Source of the DNA: an uncultured Collinsella sp.
GTDB lineage: Bacteria > Actinomycetota > Coriobacteriia > Coriobacteriales > Coriobacteriaceae
DNA: 24,132 bases
Direction: 5' to 3'
Assembly (NCBI GenBank): GCA_934646865.1
Contig: CAKUEU010000026.1
Span: 1-24,132, forward strand
Below are positions 5,428 through 13,734 of this stretch, one piece after another. Position numbers and translations under genes: made by a program. Position 1 is the stretch's first letter. The number at the start of each line of letters is the position of its first letter. The notes beneath the pieces were generated by a model, which was not told where the DNA came from, did no database searches, and worked only from the letters and a program-made list of their open reading frames with translations.

Positions 5428-7128
5428 TTATTCGCCGGCGGGCGGTTGTGGTGCGGCCGAAGACGGGGTCGAGCCCTCGCCACCATTCTGGCGCGGCTTG
5501 CGGGAACGGCGACGGCGACGGCGCTTTTGGCCCTGGTCGGCCGAGCCCTCGCCACCGCGATCTTCGCGCGGCTCGCGCTCGTCGCGAGCGGCGCCACGCG
5601 AAGCCTTGGCAGCCGCTCCCCCGCCATCTCCGGGACGCCGGCGCGTGACCTTGACCTCGCCATCCGAGACCTGATCGGCCACGGAGGGCACTGAGGGCTT
5701 CTGCTGCGCGCCCGAGGAATGGCGACGGCGCGGACGCGGGGCGCGCTCCTCCTCGCCACGTGACTTGCCGCCCTTGTCGGCAGGCGTATCGGAACCCGAG
5801 GGATCCTTGGAAGCGGCACCAGCCTCGCGAGCAGCTGCGGCGCGGAAGGCATCCTCGCGCTCCTCGCTCGACAGGTGACGGCGGCGACGGCGCGTGGGGT
5901 TCATGCCACCGCCGCGGTTTTGCTGCTGAGGTTGCTGAGTCTCGCGCTCGCGGGAGGAGTTCTTGCCTGCAGCTGCAGCCTCGCCGACATCGCCCGAGCC
6001 CGCGCGCTTGCGACGACGACGGCCACCGGCGGCCTCCTCGGCCTCAGGCGTTGCGGCATTGCCACGGCCCTTTCCGCGGCCACGACCCTCGCCCTGCCCC
6101 TGACCGGCGCGAGCATCGGATTCAGCATCGCGACGACGGCGCTTGGGCATCGACGTGCCGGCAAGACGGTCGGCGCTCGACAGGCCATCGCCCACGTCGA
6201 CGCCGTTCTCGCGGTCGAGTTCCATGAGCGCCAGACGCATCTCGGGCGACTCGATGCGCTCGAGCACATCGCGCGTCACGCAGTCGGGGCGGCAATTGCA
6301 GCCCTGCTCGGCGGCCTTCTTCTTGCAGCCCTCCGAGCAGGTCATATCGGCCAGGTTGACCTTAAAGACCTTGCCGTTCTCCAGGCGCAGCACCAGCTGC
6401 TCACGCGGCGTGTCATATTCCTGAATACGCGCCTTGCCGAGCGGCGTATCGATGAGCGTCTTCTTTTTGGGCGCACGGCTCTTAAAGTCCTTGTACGCTT
6501 CGAACTCATAGCGCAGACAGCACATCAGGCGGCCGCACACGCCGCTGATCTTGGAGGAATTGAGCGGCAGGTCCTGCTCTTTTGCCATGCGGATCGAGAC
6601 GGGCTCAAACTGTCCGCCAAAGCGCGTGCAACAGAGCTCCTGGCCGCACTGGGCATAGCCGCCCACCAGGCGGGTCTCGTCGCGCACGCCGATCTGGCGC
6701 ATGTCGACGCGAATGTGCAGCGTCGAGGACAGATCCTTGACGAGCTGGCGAAAATCGACGCGCTCCTCGGCCGCAAAGTAGAACACGGCCTTCTCGCCGC
6801 CAAACAGGTACTCGACGCCGACCGGCTTCATCTCGAGGTCGAGCTCTTTGACCAGGCGGCGGAAGTCGACCATGGCCTCGTCGCCCTGGATGGCCAGGTC
6901 GTCGGCAAGCTGCAGGTCGATGTCGCTCGCCACGCGCAGCACGGGCTTGAGCGGCTGACCGATCTCGTCTTGCGGCACCTCGAAGGGATCGGCCGTGACC
7001 AAGCCGATCTCGGTTCCGCGCTCGGTGGAGCAAATGGCATAATCGGCCTCGAGGATATCCAGGTCCTGCGGGTCAAACCACAGGTCGCGCGAGGCGTAGG
7101 TAAACTTAACGGGTACGACTAACGGCAT
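5428..7128 (-). CDS. ricT: RicT-like PSP1-domain protein with long Arg/Gly/Ala-rich tail
   Basis: In Bacillus subtilis RicT (YaaT) joins RicA and RicF in an Fe-S-containing complex that steers RNase Y mRNA processing. Residues 1-290 of this 566-residue product cover the family core: the PSP1 domain about 60-150, then the cysteine blocks C161/C166/C167 (CGQELCCTRFGG) and C198/C203/C204 (GVCGRLMCCLRYE), plus a further cluster C264, C268, C277, C279, C283. The family is usually near 275-300 residues. The last ~240 residues are low-complexity and basic, with several R4-R6 runs, suggesting an RNA-binding disordered tail. The ATG at 7128 overlaps the holB stop by ten bases, and AGGAAGG lies upstream. 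Translation is probably coupled to holB. The core assignment is firm; the tail's role is inference. Confidence 0.9.
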   Translation of the reverse strand: MPLVVPVKFTYASRDLWFDPQDLDILEADYAICSTERGTEIGLVTADPFEVPQDEIGQPLKPVLRVASDIDLQLADDLAIQGDEAMVDFRRLVKELDLEMKPVGVEYLFGGEKAVFYFAAEERVDFRQLVKDLSSTLHIRVDMRQIGVRDETRLVGGYAQCGQELCCTRFGGQFEPVSIRMAKEQDLPLNSSKISGVCGRLMCCLRYEFEAYKDFKSRAPKKKTLIDTPLGKARIQEYDTPREQLVLRLENGKVFKVNLADMTCSEGCKKKAAEQGCNCRPDCVTRDVLERIESPEMRLALMELDRENGVDVGDGLSSADRLAGTSMPKRRRRDAESDARAGQGQGEGRGRGKGRGNAATPEAEEAAGGRRRRKRAGSGDVGEAAAAGKNSSRERETQQPQQQNRGGGMNPTRRRRRHLSSEEREDAFRAAAAREAGAASKDPSGSDTPADKGGKSRGEEERAPRPRRRHSSGAQQKPSVPSVADQVSDGEVKVTRRRPGDGGGAAAKASRGAARDEREPREDRGGEGSADQGQKRRRRRRSRKPRQNGGEGSTPSSAAPQPPAGE

Positions 7129-8246
7129 TTCAGTGCCTTCCTGATATCGAACAGCATGACCTCGATGGCCAGCTGGGGAGTAACGTTTCTGGCGATGTTG
7201 CGCTCGGCGGTTGCGACCGCCTCGAGCGCCTGGGTGGCACCCGCAACATTGGTCGCGGCGGCAAGCCGACCGATCGTGTCGCGCACATCCTCGTTCACCA
7301 CGTCGGCCGCCTCGTCCTGAAGTGTCAGCAGCACGTCGCGCATGAGCGTCCGCGCGCTCGCCAGCGCTTCCATGATACCCGAACGCTCGCGCGCGTTGAG
7401 TTCGCGCTTGTTGCGGTCCTCAAGCTGCTTCAATGCTCCACGCGACAGGTAGTCGGCGTTTTGCTCGAGTACCTTTTCCTGCGTGGACTTGACCTCGGCG
7501 AGCGGCGCCTTAACGGCGACGATGAGCGACTTGGCGCGACTGAGCACGTCGGCCTCGTCGGCGGCAATGAGTGAGTCGATGGCACGGACCATCTGACGGC
7601 GGGCGTCCTGGCGCTCGGCGCTCTTAAGGAACTCGATGCCGCGTGTGGGGCTTCCCGCCACGGCGACCGCCATGCGGCAACGCGCAAGGTCCTGACCGGT
7701 GGCGCGGCTCACGGCCTGCGCGGCGACGGCGGGCGATACCAGCCGAAACGGCACGCACTGGCAACGACTCACGATAGTGGGCAGCATCACGTCGGCCGAG
7801 GTGCCCAGCAAGATAAACATAACGCCCTCGGGCGGCTCCTCGAGCGTTTTGAGCAGTGCGTTGGCAGTGTTGGCACGCAGCTGCTCGGCACGGTCGATGA
7901 TGTAGACCTTGGCCTTGGCACGGATAGGCGCCAGAGGCACGTCATCGAGCAGCTCGCGGGTCTGGGCGATGAGGTAACCCGTGGCGCTCTCGGGCGTGTA
8001 ATAGTGCACGTCGGGATGCGTATGCCGAGAGGCGCGCACGCAGCTGTCGCATGCGCCACAGCCGTCCTGCTCGCACAGGAAGGCTTGGGCGAGCGCCCAT
8101 GCGGCGTCGAGCTTGCCGGCACCGGGAGCGCCCAAAAACAGGTACGCGTGCGATGCGCGGCCGCTAGCGACGGCGTTGGTCAAAAAATCGCGCACGCGCT
8201 CTTGGGTGTCGAGCTTGGCGAGCAGGCTTGCCTGAGCGGGGGCCAT
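7119..8246 (-). CDS. holB: DNA polymerase III delta' subunit
   Basis: Part of the clamp loader that places the beta clamp on DNA. The 375-residue product shows the AAA+ features in order: a Walker A-like loop GAPGAGKLDAA (39-49, lacking the usual Ser/Thr after GK, which fits delta' rather than tau/gamma), a zinc-binding cluster C58/C63/C66/C69, Walker B VYIIDRAEQL (114-123), ALLKTLEEPP (130-139) and the SRCQ arginine-finger motif (160-163). The frame is open upstream, but the ATG at 8244-8246 has AGGAGG nine bases before it and follows the tmk stop by one base. Pairing with tmk is common in Gram-positive bacteria. It then overlaps ricT, so tmk, holB and ricT form a tight operon. Confidence 0.93.
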   Translation of the reverse strand: MAPAQASLLAKLDTQERVRDFLTNAVASGRASHAYLFLGAPGAGKLDAAWALAQAFLCEQDGCGACDSCVRASRHTHPDVHYYTPESATGYLIAQTRELLDDVPLAPIRAKAKVYIIDRAEQLRANTANALLKTLEEPPEGVMFILLGTSADVMLPTIVSRCQCVPFRLVSPAVAAQAVSRATGQDLARCRMAVAVAGSPTRGIEFLKSAERQDARRQMVRAIDSLIAADEADVLSRAKSLIVAVKAPLAEVKSTQEKVLEQNADYLSRGALKQLEDRNKRELNARERSGIMEALASARTLMRDVLLTLQDEAADVVNEDVRDTIGRLAAATNVAGATQALEAVATAERNIARNVTPQLAIEVMLFDIRKALKCR

Positions 8247-8247
8247 G

Positions 8248-8931
8248 TTACTCAGCCTCCTGGGCAAGTGCGGCGGCGACAGCACCTTGGGGGATGTCGA
8301 GGCCGTACGCGCGAACCTGCTCGACCGTCCGCGCGAAGACTTCCTCGATGGGCGCAGTCGCGTCGATGAGCTTCACGCGGCCCGGCTCTTCGGCAGCGAT
8401 GGCGCAAAAGCCCTGGTAGACGCGCTCCTGGAAGGCCATGCCCTTGGCCTCCATGCGGTCTGCCGCGCCGCGAGCGGCCATACGCAGCGCCGCCTGCTCG
8501 GGTGTGATGTGATAGACGAGGGTGAGCGCCGGATGCGTACCGGCGACCGCCAGGCTATTGGCGTCGCGTACCATCTGACGGTCGAGGCCATCGGCAAACG
8601 CCTGGTAGCACGTCGTAGAATCGTAGAAGCGGTCGCACAGGACCACCTTGCCGGCCGCAAGGGCGGGTGCGATGACCTCGTGCACCAGCTGAGCGCGCGC
8701 GGCCTCGTAGAGCAGCAGCTCGCAGGTATCGCCCATCGCCGTGTTGGCGGGGTCGAGCAGCAGGGCGCGGATCTTTTCGCTGATGGCAGTGCCGCCCGGC
8801 TCGCGCAGGCTCACAACCTGGTAGCCGGCAAGGCCGAGCGCGCGGGCAAGCAGGCGCGCCTGCGTGGACTTGCCGGCGCCGTCGACGCCCTCGAGCGTGA
8901 TAAAGCTATGTTGAGCGGGCTCAAAAGCCAT
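8248..8931 (-). CDS. tmk: Thymidylate kinase
   Basis: Phosphorylates dTMP to dTDP for DNA synthesis. The 227-residue product has the P-loop GVDGAGKST (15-23), the dTMP-binding REPGGT (43-48), the DRF motif (100-102, in VLCDRFYDST) and a lid segment around RGAADRMEAKG with the DR.E pattern. Length is normal for the family. The ATG at 8929-8931 follows an AGGAAGGGG site. It is the first gene of the minus-strand run ending at 3399, and a well-spaced promoter lies at 8984-9012. Confidence 0.95.
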   Translation of the reverse strand: MAFEPAQHSFITLEGVDGAGKSTQARLLARALGLAGYQVVSLREPGGTAISEKIRALLLDPANTAMGDTCELLLYEAARAQLVHEVIAPALAAGKVVLCDRFYDSTTCYQAFADGLDRQMVRDANSLAVAGTHPALTLVYHITPEQAALRMAARGAADRMEAKGMAFQERVYQGFCAIAAEEPGRVKLIDATAPIEEVFARTVEQVRAYGLDIPQGAVAAALAQEAE

Positions 8932-8983
8932 GGGCGCAGCCCCTTCCTACAAGGCGCGTAAATGCAGATATATCAACCAAGCC

Positions 8984-9012
8984 ATGATACCCCAGTGCTC
9001 GGCGCGTCCCAA
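8984..9012 (-). promoter_or_regulatory. Promoter of the tmk-holB-ricT operon
   Basis: On the minus strand -35 TTGGGA (9007-9012), a 17-base spacer and -10 TATCAT (8984-8989). The predicted start leaves a leader of about 45 bases before tmk. Confidence 0.6.
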
Positions 9013-9038
9013 ATCCCACCTAGTCCCAGGCGACTACT

Positions 9039-9107
9039 AAGTTGCGGTGAAATAGGGACTGGTTACAGCCCTGAGGCCACCAAACACTCCCTATTTCACC
9101 GCAACTT
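9039..9107. repeat. Perfect 20-bp inverted repeat with 29-base loop
   Basis: Arms 9039-9058 and 9088-9107 are exact complements (beginning AAGTTGCGGTGAAA). It lies between two divergent genes, so it cannot terminate either one, and neither side has a T run. It looks like a dispersed intergenic repeat or a palindromic remnant rather than an operator. Confidence 0.8.
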
Positions 9108-9132
9108 ATGATGGGGAGTTTTGGACGCTGGG

Positions 9133-9138
9133 TATAAT
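9133..9138 (+). promoter_or_regulatory. -10 element of the zinc-ribbon gene
   Basis: A perfect TATAAT lies 38 bases before the ATG at 9176. The expected -35 region (about 9110-9115, GATGGG) is poor and adjoins the inverted repeat ending at 9107. Confidence 0.5.
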
Positions 9139-9175
9139 CGACGTATTGCATTGAAATGTGGCGAAAGGAGTGGCA

Positions 9176-10159
9176 ATGTCTCGGTATTGTGCCTCGTGCG
9201 GCAAGCTTCTTGCAGATGATGCCAAGTTCTGCACCTCGTGCGGTGCACCCGTTGAGCAATCGACCGCGAGCAACGATCAGCCCGCTTTTGAACAGACCGG
9301 CCCCCTTGATACGCCTCAAACCAAGGCGAACGACCCCCTCGTCTATCGCCCCGACCCCGCCGCAAGCCCCGTGTCGGTCGAAACCACGCAGCGCATCCCT
9401 GTCGCGAGCGGCTCGCCTCAGCAGCAGCCGGCACCCGCATACGCGCCCGCTCAGTCGCAAGTGCCTGCTCCCAAAAAGAGCGGCACCGGACCACTCGTCG
9501 CCGTTATCGTTGTGCTGGTGGCGATCATCATCGCCCTGGTCATCTTCTTTGTGATCAAACCGTTCGACAGCGCTTCCACGCAGACGACTGCCGAGGTAAC
9601 CAAGCTGCACCATGACGTCGATGACGATGATCTAAAGCCCCTCGGCGACCCCAACAGCCTGTACGACGATGATGACGATGATGACGAGGATGGCGGCGAG
9701 GCAACCCTATCCGAGCAAAACCTCTACCGGCGACTGAACGAATACTACGATCTGCTCGAAGATCTCGACAGCCAGGTCCGCGCCTGCGCGCGGGCCTTCA
9801 ACGGCAGCTATCTGGAAGAAGATCGCACCACCCGTCAAAATCTCGCCGACGTCGCCGAGCGCACGGAGGACACCATCGAGCAGTATTACGATATCGTCGA
9901 GGACCTGGACGTCCCGACGAGCTCCAAGAACTACAGCTCCTGGAAGGACATCATCGCCCTGTACGACGACCTGGATCACCGCATTGACGCAATCTGTGAT
10001 GCCTGGGAGATCAGCCTGAAATACGCCAAGCCTGCGGACCACAAGAATGAGATCGTGGCGCCGCTGTCGCGCGACAACGTGGCGGGCACCAATGACAATA
10101 AGTACCGCCTAGACTTTGAGGAGCGCTATCCAGGCGCCAAGCCTGTCGAGGTGAACTAG
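9176..10159 (+). CDS. Zinc-ribbon single-pass membrane protein, function unknown
   Basis: The 327-residue product begins with a zinc ribbon of the CxxC...CxxC type (C5, C8, C19, C22; YCASCGKLL and FCTSCGAP). A Pro/Gln/Ser-rich linker (about 25-103) leads to one strong membrane helix at about 105-128 (PLVAVIVVLVAIIIALVIFFVI), then an extracellular region. That region has an acidic run of eight Asp/Glu near residues 163-171 and a helical, charged C-terminal domain of about 160 residues. The ribbon should be cytoplasmic and the tail outside. The ATG at 9176-9178 is chosen for AAAGGAG five bases upstream; an in-frame GTG six codons earlier lacks a site. Such proteins are common in Coriobacteriia, and I do not assign a function. 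It is monocistronic, ending at a bidirectional terminator. Confidence 0.85.
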   Translation: MSRYCASCGKLLADDAKFCTSCGAPVEQSTASNDQPAFEQTGPLDTPQTKANDPLVYRPDPAASPVSVETTQRIPVASGSPQQQPAPAYAPAQSQVPAPKKSGTGPLVAVIVVLVAIIIALVIFFVIKPFDSASTQTTAEVTKLHHDVDDDDLKPLGDPNSLYDDDDDDDEDGGEATLSEQNLYRRLNEYYDLLEDLDSQVRACARAFNGSYLEEDRTTRQNLADVAERTEDTIEQYYDIVEDLDVPTSSKNYSSWKDIIALYDDLDHRIDAICDAWEISLKYAKPADHKNEIVAPLSRDNVAGTNDNKYRLDFEERYPGAKPVEVN

Positions 10160-10177
10160 CGCTTTGTCATTCCCGAG

Positions 10178-10262
10178 CCGGCAGTTAGGGACGTTCCTAA
10201 ACTGCCGGCAGAAAAGGAACGTCCCTAACTGCCGGCAGAAAAGGAACGTCCCTAACTGCCGG
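10178..10262. repeat. Cluster of three 21-base repeats, one inverted and two direct
   Basis: CCGGCAGTTAGGGACGTTCCT at 10178-10198 is followed by two exact inverted copies at 10215-10235 and 10242-10262. The direct copies have a 27-base period. The first and second can form a 21-bp hairpin with a 16-base loop. Located just past the stop of the zinc-ribbon gene. Confidence 0.85.
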
Positions 10263-10263
10263 A

Positions 10264-10306
10264 TAAAAAAACGAGCGAGGATCATGGGACCCTCGCTCGT
10301 TTTTTG
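10264..10306. terminator. Bidirectional intrinsic terminator
   Basis: A 10-bp stem (ACGAGCGAGG 10271-10280 with CCTCGCTCGT 10291-10300; loop of ten) has a T run on the plus side (10300-10306) and an A run on the other (10264-10271). It serves the convergent zinc-ribbon gene (+) and topA (-). Confidence 0.9.
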
Positions 10307-10327
10307 GGCATTGTTTCGACTGCGCCG

Positions 10328-12940
10328 TTACTTGTCGGCGGCTGCTTTCTTGGCAGTCGACTTCTTCGCGGTCGTCTTCTTGGCGGCCGTCTTCTTAGCG
10401 GCCGTCTTTTTGGCCGTCGTTGTCTTCTTGGCCGCCGTCGAAGTCTTCTTGGCCGTACTCGTCTTGGTCGCAGTCTTGCGGCCGTGGGCGGGCTTCTTTT
10501 CCTTGGTCGGGCAGTCCATGTTGACGCAGATGCGCCACGGGCCGCGCGCCGTGTTGACCACCACGATGGGGGCGCCGCACTCGGGGCAGGTCTCGCCCGT
10601 CGCCTCGAGCTTGCCGCGCGCCGGCAGCGGATAGCTCACGCCGCAGTCGTCGTAGTTGGTGCAGCGGATAAAGCGCTTGCCGCTCTTCTCGCTCTTGTGC
10701 GCGATCAGGTCGCCATGGCGTCCGGCCTCGGCGCACACCTCGCACTCGCCCACCTTAAGGTCGGGCTCGTAGTTGGTGGGACACGTGGGGTTCACGCAGA
10801 TCTCGAAGGCCTTCTGGCGGAACGGCTGACACTTGATGCGCGGGGCGCCGCACTCGGGGCACACGGCCGCCTCGCCCTCGAGCGGGCTCACCTTGACGCC
10901 GCTCGGCACCGGATAGGTCACGCCGCAGTCGGGCCAGCCCATGCAGCCAATGAAGCTGCCGCGGGTCTTGGCGCTCGTCTTCATAACCAGGTCCTTGCCG
11001 CACTTGGGACAGGCGCCCACGCGCGCGTCGGCCGTGACGGCGTCGCTGATGGCGTCGCCCAGCTCCTGCGTGTGCTTGAGCAGCTCGTCGAGCACGCCAG
11101 CCAGCAGCGCACGCGAGTGCGTCACGACATGCTCTTCGGTGTCCTCGCCGCGCTCCACACGGGTCATATCACCGTCGAGCTCGCTCGTCATATCGGGGCT
11201 CGTGATGCGCGGGGCAAACTGCGTCAGTGCATCGATGATGGCGATGCCCAGCTGGCTTGGCTCCACGGGATCGTTTTTGAGGTAGCGCACGGCGTACAGG
11301 CGCTCGATGATGCTCGCGCGCGTGGACTTGGTGCCCAGGCCGCGCTTTTCCATCTCCTGCACGAGCTTGCCCTGGCTGTAGCGCGCGGGCGGCTCAGTCT
11401 GCTTAGCCTCGAGTTTAATGTCGAACACGTCGACCGTATCGCCCTGCTCCAGCGGCGGCATCTGCTCGTCGCGTTTAAGGCCGTACGGGTAGGCCTCGCG
11501 GAAGCCCGGGGTCACGAGCACGTCACCCGAGGCCACGAACGGCTCACCGTTGACGTCGAGCTCGAGCTTGGTGTTCTCAATGGTCGCGGGACCCATGAGC
11601 GTCGCCAGGAAGCGGCGAGCGATGAGGTCGTAAAGCTTGCGCTGGCCGCCGTCGAGCGTGGACGGATCGCCCTCGCCCGTGGGGTAGATAGGCGGGTGGT
11701 CGGTGGTCTCGACCTTGCCGCGCGTGGGCTTCATGGGACCGGCAAGCACCTTTTTGCACACGGGCGCCAGCGCCGGGTTGATCTTTGCCAGGTCGCTCAC
11801 CACGGCGCCCAGGTCGAGCGTCGCAGGGTACACGGTATTGTCGACACGCGGGTAGCTGATGAGACCGGCCATGTAGAGGGACTCGGCAATGCGCATCGTA
11901 CGCGCAGGCGAGATGCCCTCGGCCGCGGCGGCAGCCTGCAGCGAGGTCGTCGCGAACGGCGTGGGCGGCTGTTGCTTACGCGAACGCTTGGTCACCGCGG
12001 CGACGGTTGCCGTCTTGGCGCCGTCGACGTGACCATACGCCGTCTCGGCAGCATCCTTGTCGGTAAAGCGCGCTGTCTTGTGCGCGATCTTAAAGCGATC
12101 GTCCTCGGCAGCGCCCTGCGCGGCACCCATGCCACGAATCTGCCAATAGTCCTCGGGCACAAACGCCATGCGCTCGCGCTCGCGCTCGACCACCAGGGCG
12201 AGCGTCGGCGTCTGCACGCGGCCGGCGGAGCGCACGTTGCCAAAGCCGCCAAACTTGGCGAGCGTCAGGTAGCGCGTGAGCACCGCGCCCCAAATGAGGT
12301 CGATGTGCTGGCGGCTCTCGCCGGCGTCGGCCAGATTCTGGTCGAGCGAGACAAGATTGTCGAAGGCCTGCGTAATCTCGGCCTTGGTAAATGAAGAATA
12401 CTGGGCGCGGGCGACCGGCAAGTCCGGCGCGACCTCGCGCACCTTGTTGAGAGCGTCCGAACCGATCAGCTCACCCTCGCGATCGAAGTCCGTGGCGATG
12501 ATGACGCTGTCGGACTTTTTAGCGAGGTTCTTGAGCGAACGAATGAGTTCTTTCTCGGCCGGCAGCTTAATGACGGGTGCCCAGGTGAGATAGGGCAGGC
12601 TCTCGAGCTTCCAGCCCTTGATGGAGATACCGTCGGCAAGAAACGGCTTGCGCTTGGTGTCGTAGGGCGGACGAGCCAGGCCATCGGGCATGTCGGCCGG
12701 CAGCATCTCGCCGTCCTCGGTCACCGAATACCAGCCCAGCTTTTTATCGAACAGCACGCTGTCACAAAAATCGGGCGCCAGGATGTGACCGGCAAGGCCG
12801 ATGGTCACGCACTCCTCGCCCTTCCACTCAAAACGGTAGATGGCAGTGTTGTACACCTTGTCCTTTTTGGGTTTGCCCGTGGACAGACGCTCGGCGATCT
12901 GACGCGCGGCGTCGTTTTTCTCGGCGATGATGAGCTTCAA
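10328..12940 (-). CDS. topA: Type IA DNA topoisomerase with multiple zinc ribbons and H1-like tail
   Basis: Relaxes negatively supercoiled DNA through a 5'-phosphotyrosine intermediate. The 870-residue product has a Toprim domain starting KLIIAEKND and the metal triad D151-x-D153-x-E155 in TDFDREGE. RVQTPTL lies at 241-247 and the catalytic Tyr363 in GLISYPRVDNTVYP. SYPRVDN is closer to the archaeal-like branch than to the usual bacterial TYMRTDS. Residues 644-810 hold four Cys4 zinc ribbons (C644, C694, C733 and C785 regions). The last ~60 residues are Lys/Ala/Thr repeats like histone H1. The start is a TTG at 12938-12940 with TAGGAG eight bases upstream. It follows hypB by 54 bases. I see no second topoisomerase here, so calling it the main TopA is likely but not proven. 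Confidence 0.92.
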   Translation of the reverse strand: MKLIIAEKNDAARQIAERLSTGKPKKDKVYNTAIYRFEWKGEECVTIGLAGHILAPDFCDSVLFDKKLGWYSVTEDGEMLPADMPDGLARPPYDTKRKPFLADGISIKGWKLESLPYLTWAPVIKLPAEKELIRSLKNLAKKSDSVIIATDFDREGELIGSDALNKVREVAPDLPVARAQYSSFTKAEITQAFDNLVSLDQNLADAGESRQHIDLIWGAVLTRYLTLAKFGGFGNVRSAGRVQTPTLALVVERERERMAFVPEDYWQIRGMGAAQGAAEDDRFKIAHKTARFTDKDAAETAYGHVDGAKTATVAAVTKRSRKQQPPTPFATTSLQAAAAAEGISPARTMRIAESLYMAGLISYPRVDNTVYPATLDLGAVVSDLAKINPALAPVCKKVLAGPMKPTRGKVETTDHPPIYPTGEGDPSTLDGGQRKLYDLIARRFLATLMGPATIENTKLELDVNGEPFVASGDVLVTPGFREAYPYGLKRDEQMPPLEQGDTVDVFDIKLEAKQTEPPARYSQGKLVQEMEKRGLGTKSTRASIIERLYAVRYLKNDPVEPSQLGIAIIDALTQFAPRITSPDMTSELDGDMTRVERGEDTEEHVVTHSRALLAGVLDELLKHTQELGDAISDAVTADARVGACPKCGKDLVMKTSAKTRGSFIGCMGWPDCGVTYPVPSGVKVSPLEGEAAVCPECGAPRIKCQPFRQKAFEICVNPTCPTNYEPDLKVGECEVCAEAGRHGDLIAHKSEKSGKRFIRCTNYDDCGVSYPLPARGKLEATGETCPECGAPIVVVNTARGPWRICVNMDCPTKEKKPAHGRKTATKTSTAKKTSTAAKKTTTAKKTAAKKTAAKKTTAKKSTAKKAAADK

Positions 12941-12994
12941 AAGAGGCTCCTATCTCGTGTCTTTGCGGCTACGCCCGCCCGTATGGCGGCCGAC

Positions 12995-13678
12995 TTACGC
13001 CCTTGCTTGCTCGATCTGCCCGATGAGCCAATCGCACCAGGCATCCATGCCCTCGCCCTTGCGCGCGCTCACGGCAAACCGCGGCGCCTGCGGATTGAGG
13101 TCATCGAGTGTCTTAGTATACCTATCCATGTCAAAATCGAAAGCCGGGGCAACATCGACCTTGTTGAGCAGCTGCGCGCCGGCGTGCTGGAAGATACCCG
13201 GGTACTTGATGGGCTTGTCGTCGCCCTCGGGCACCGAGAGAATCATGATGGACAGGTTCTCGCCCAGGTCAAAGTCGACCGGGCAGACCAGGTTACCCAC
13301 GTTTTCGATAAAGATGACGTCGATGTTTTCCAGACCCACAGCTTGGTCGAACGCATCGACGGCCTCCATGATCATATTGCCCTCAAGGTGGCACAGGCCG
13401 CCCGTGTTGATCTGGATGGCGGGCATGCCGGCCTCCTTCATGGTGATGGCGTCGACATCCGAGGCAATATCGCCCTCGATGACGGCGCAGCGAAGGCCCG
13501 CCTTGTCGCGCAGCCGCTCGTTAGTGCCCAGAATCGTGGTGGTCTTGCCCGAGCCGGGGCTCGACAACACATTGATCACGTAGGTGTTTGTCTCTGTGAA
13601 TCGCTGACGCAGCTGATCTGCCAGGCGCTCATTGCGCGACAGAATCGGCGACGCGATATCAATCGTTTTCTCAGCCAT
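12995..13678 (-). CDS. hypB: Hydrogenase nickel incorporation GTPase HypB
   Basis: Delivers nickel to [NiFe]-hydrogenase precursors, working with HypA. The 227-residue product has the P-loop SSPGSGKTT (39-47), the metal-site residues C96/H97 (GGLCHLEGN) and C132 (ENVGNLVCP), and the NKVD guanine-specificity motif (172-175). There is no N-terminal His-rich nickel-storage stretch, and the CCxxGC-type N-terminal nickel motif of E. coli HypB is absent. The ATG at 13676-13678 has AAGGAG about nine bases upstream. It lies 56 bases after hypA in the same direction. No other hyp genes (hypCDEF) or hydrogenase subunits are in the window. The identity is secure. Confidence 0.95.
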   Translation of the reverse strand: MAEKTIDIASPILSRNERLADQLRQRFTETNTYVINVLSSPGSGKTTTILGTNERLRDKAGLRCAVIEGDIASDVDAITMKEAGMPAIQINTGGLCHLEGNMIMEAVDAFDQAVGLENIDVIFIENVGNLVCPVDFDLGENLSIMILSVPEGDDKPIKYPGIFQHAGAQLLNKVDVAPAFDFDMDRYTKTLDDLNPQAPRFAVSARKGEGMDAWCDWLIGQIEQARA

Positions 13679-13734
13679 ACTCGGCGCTCCTTACTTTTGC
13701 CCCTTTATACCCCATCACTAGATGGCTGGGCGGA

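Noticed and set aside
5875..7122. 415-codon plus-strand open frame
   Set aside because: Shadow of ricT; no domain or convincing start site.
10328..10510. Tandem DNA repeat as a separate element
   Set aside because: It is the coding sequence of the Lys/Ala/Thr tail of topA.
10304..12394. 696-codon plus-strand open frame opposite topA
   Set aside because: Antisense shadow of a firmly identified topoisomerase; composition is His/Arg/Leu-rich without domains.
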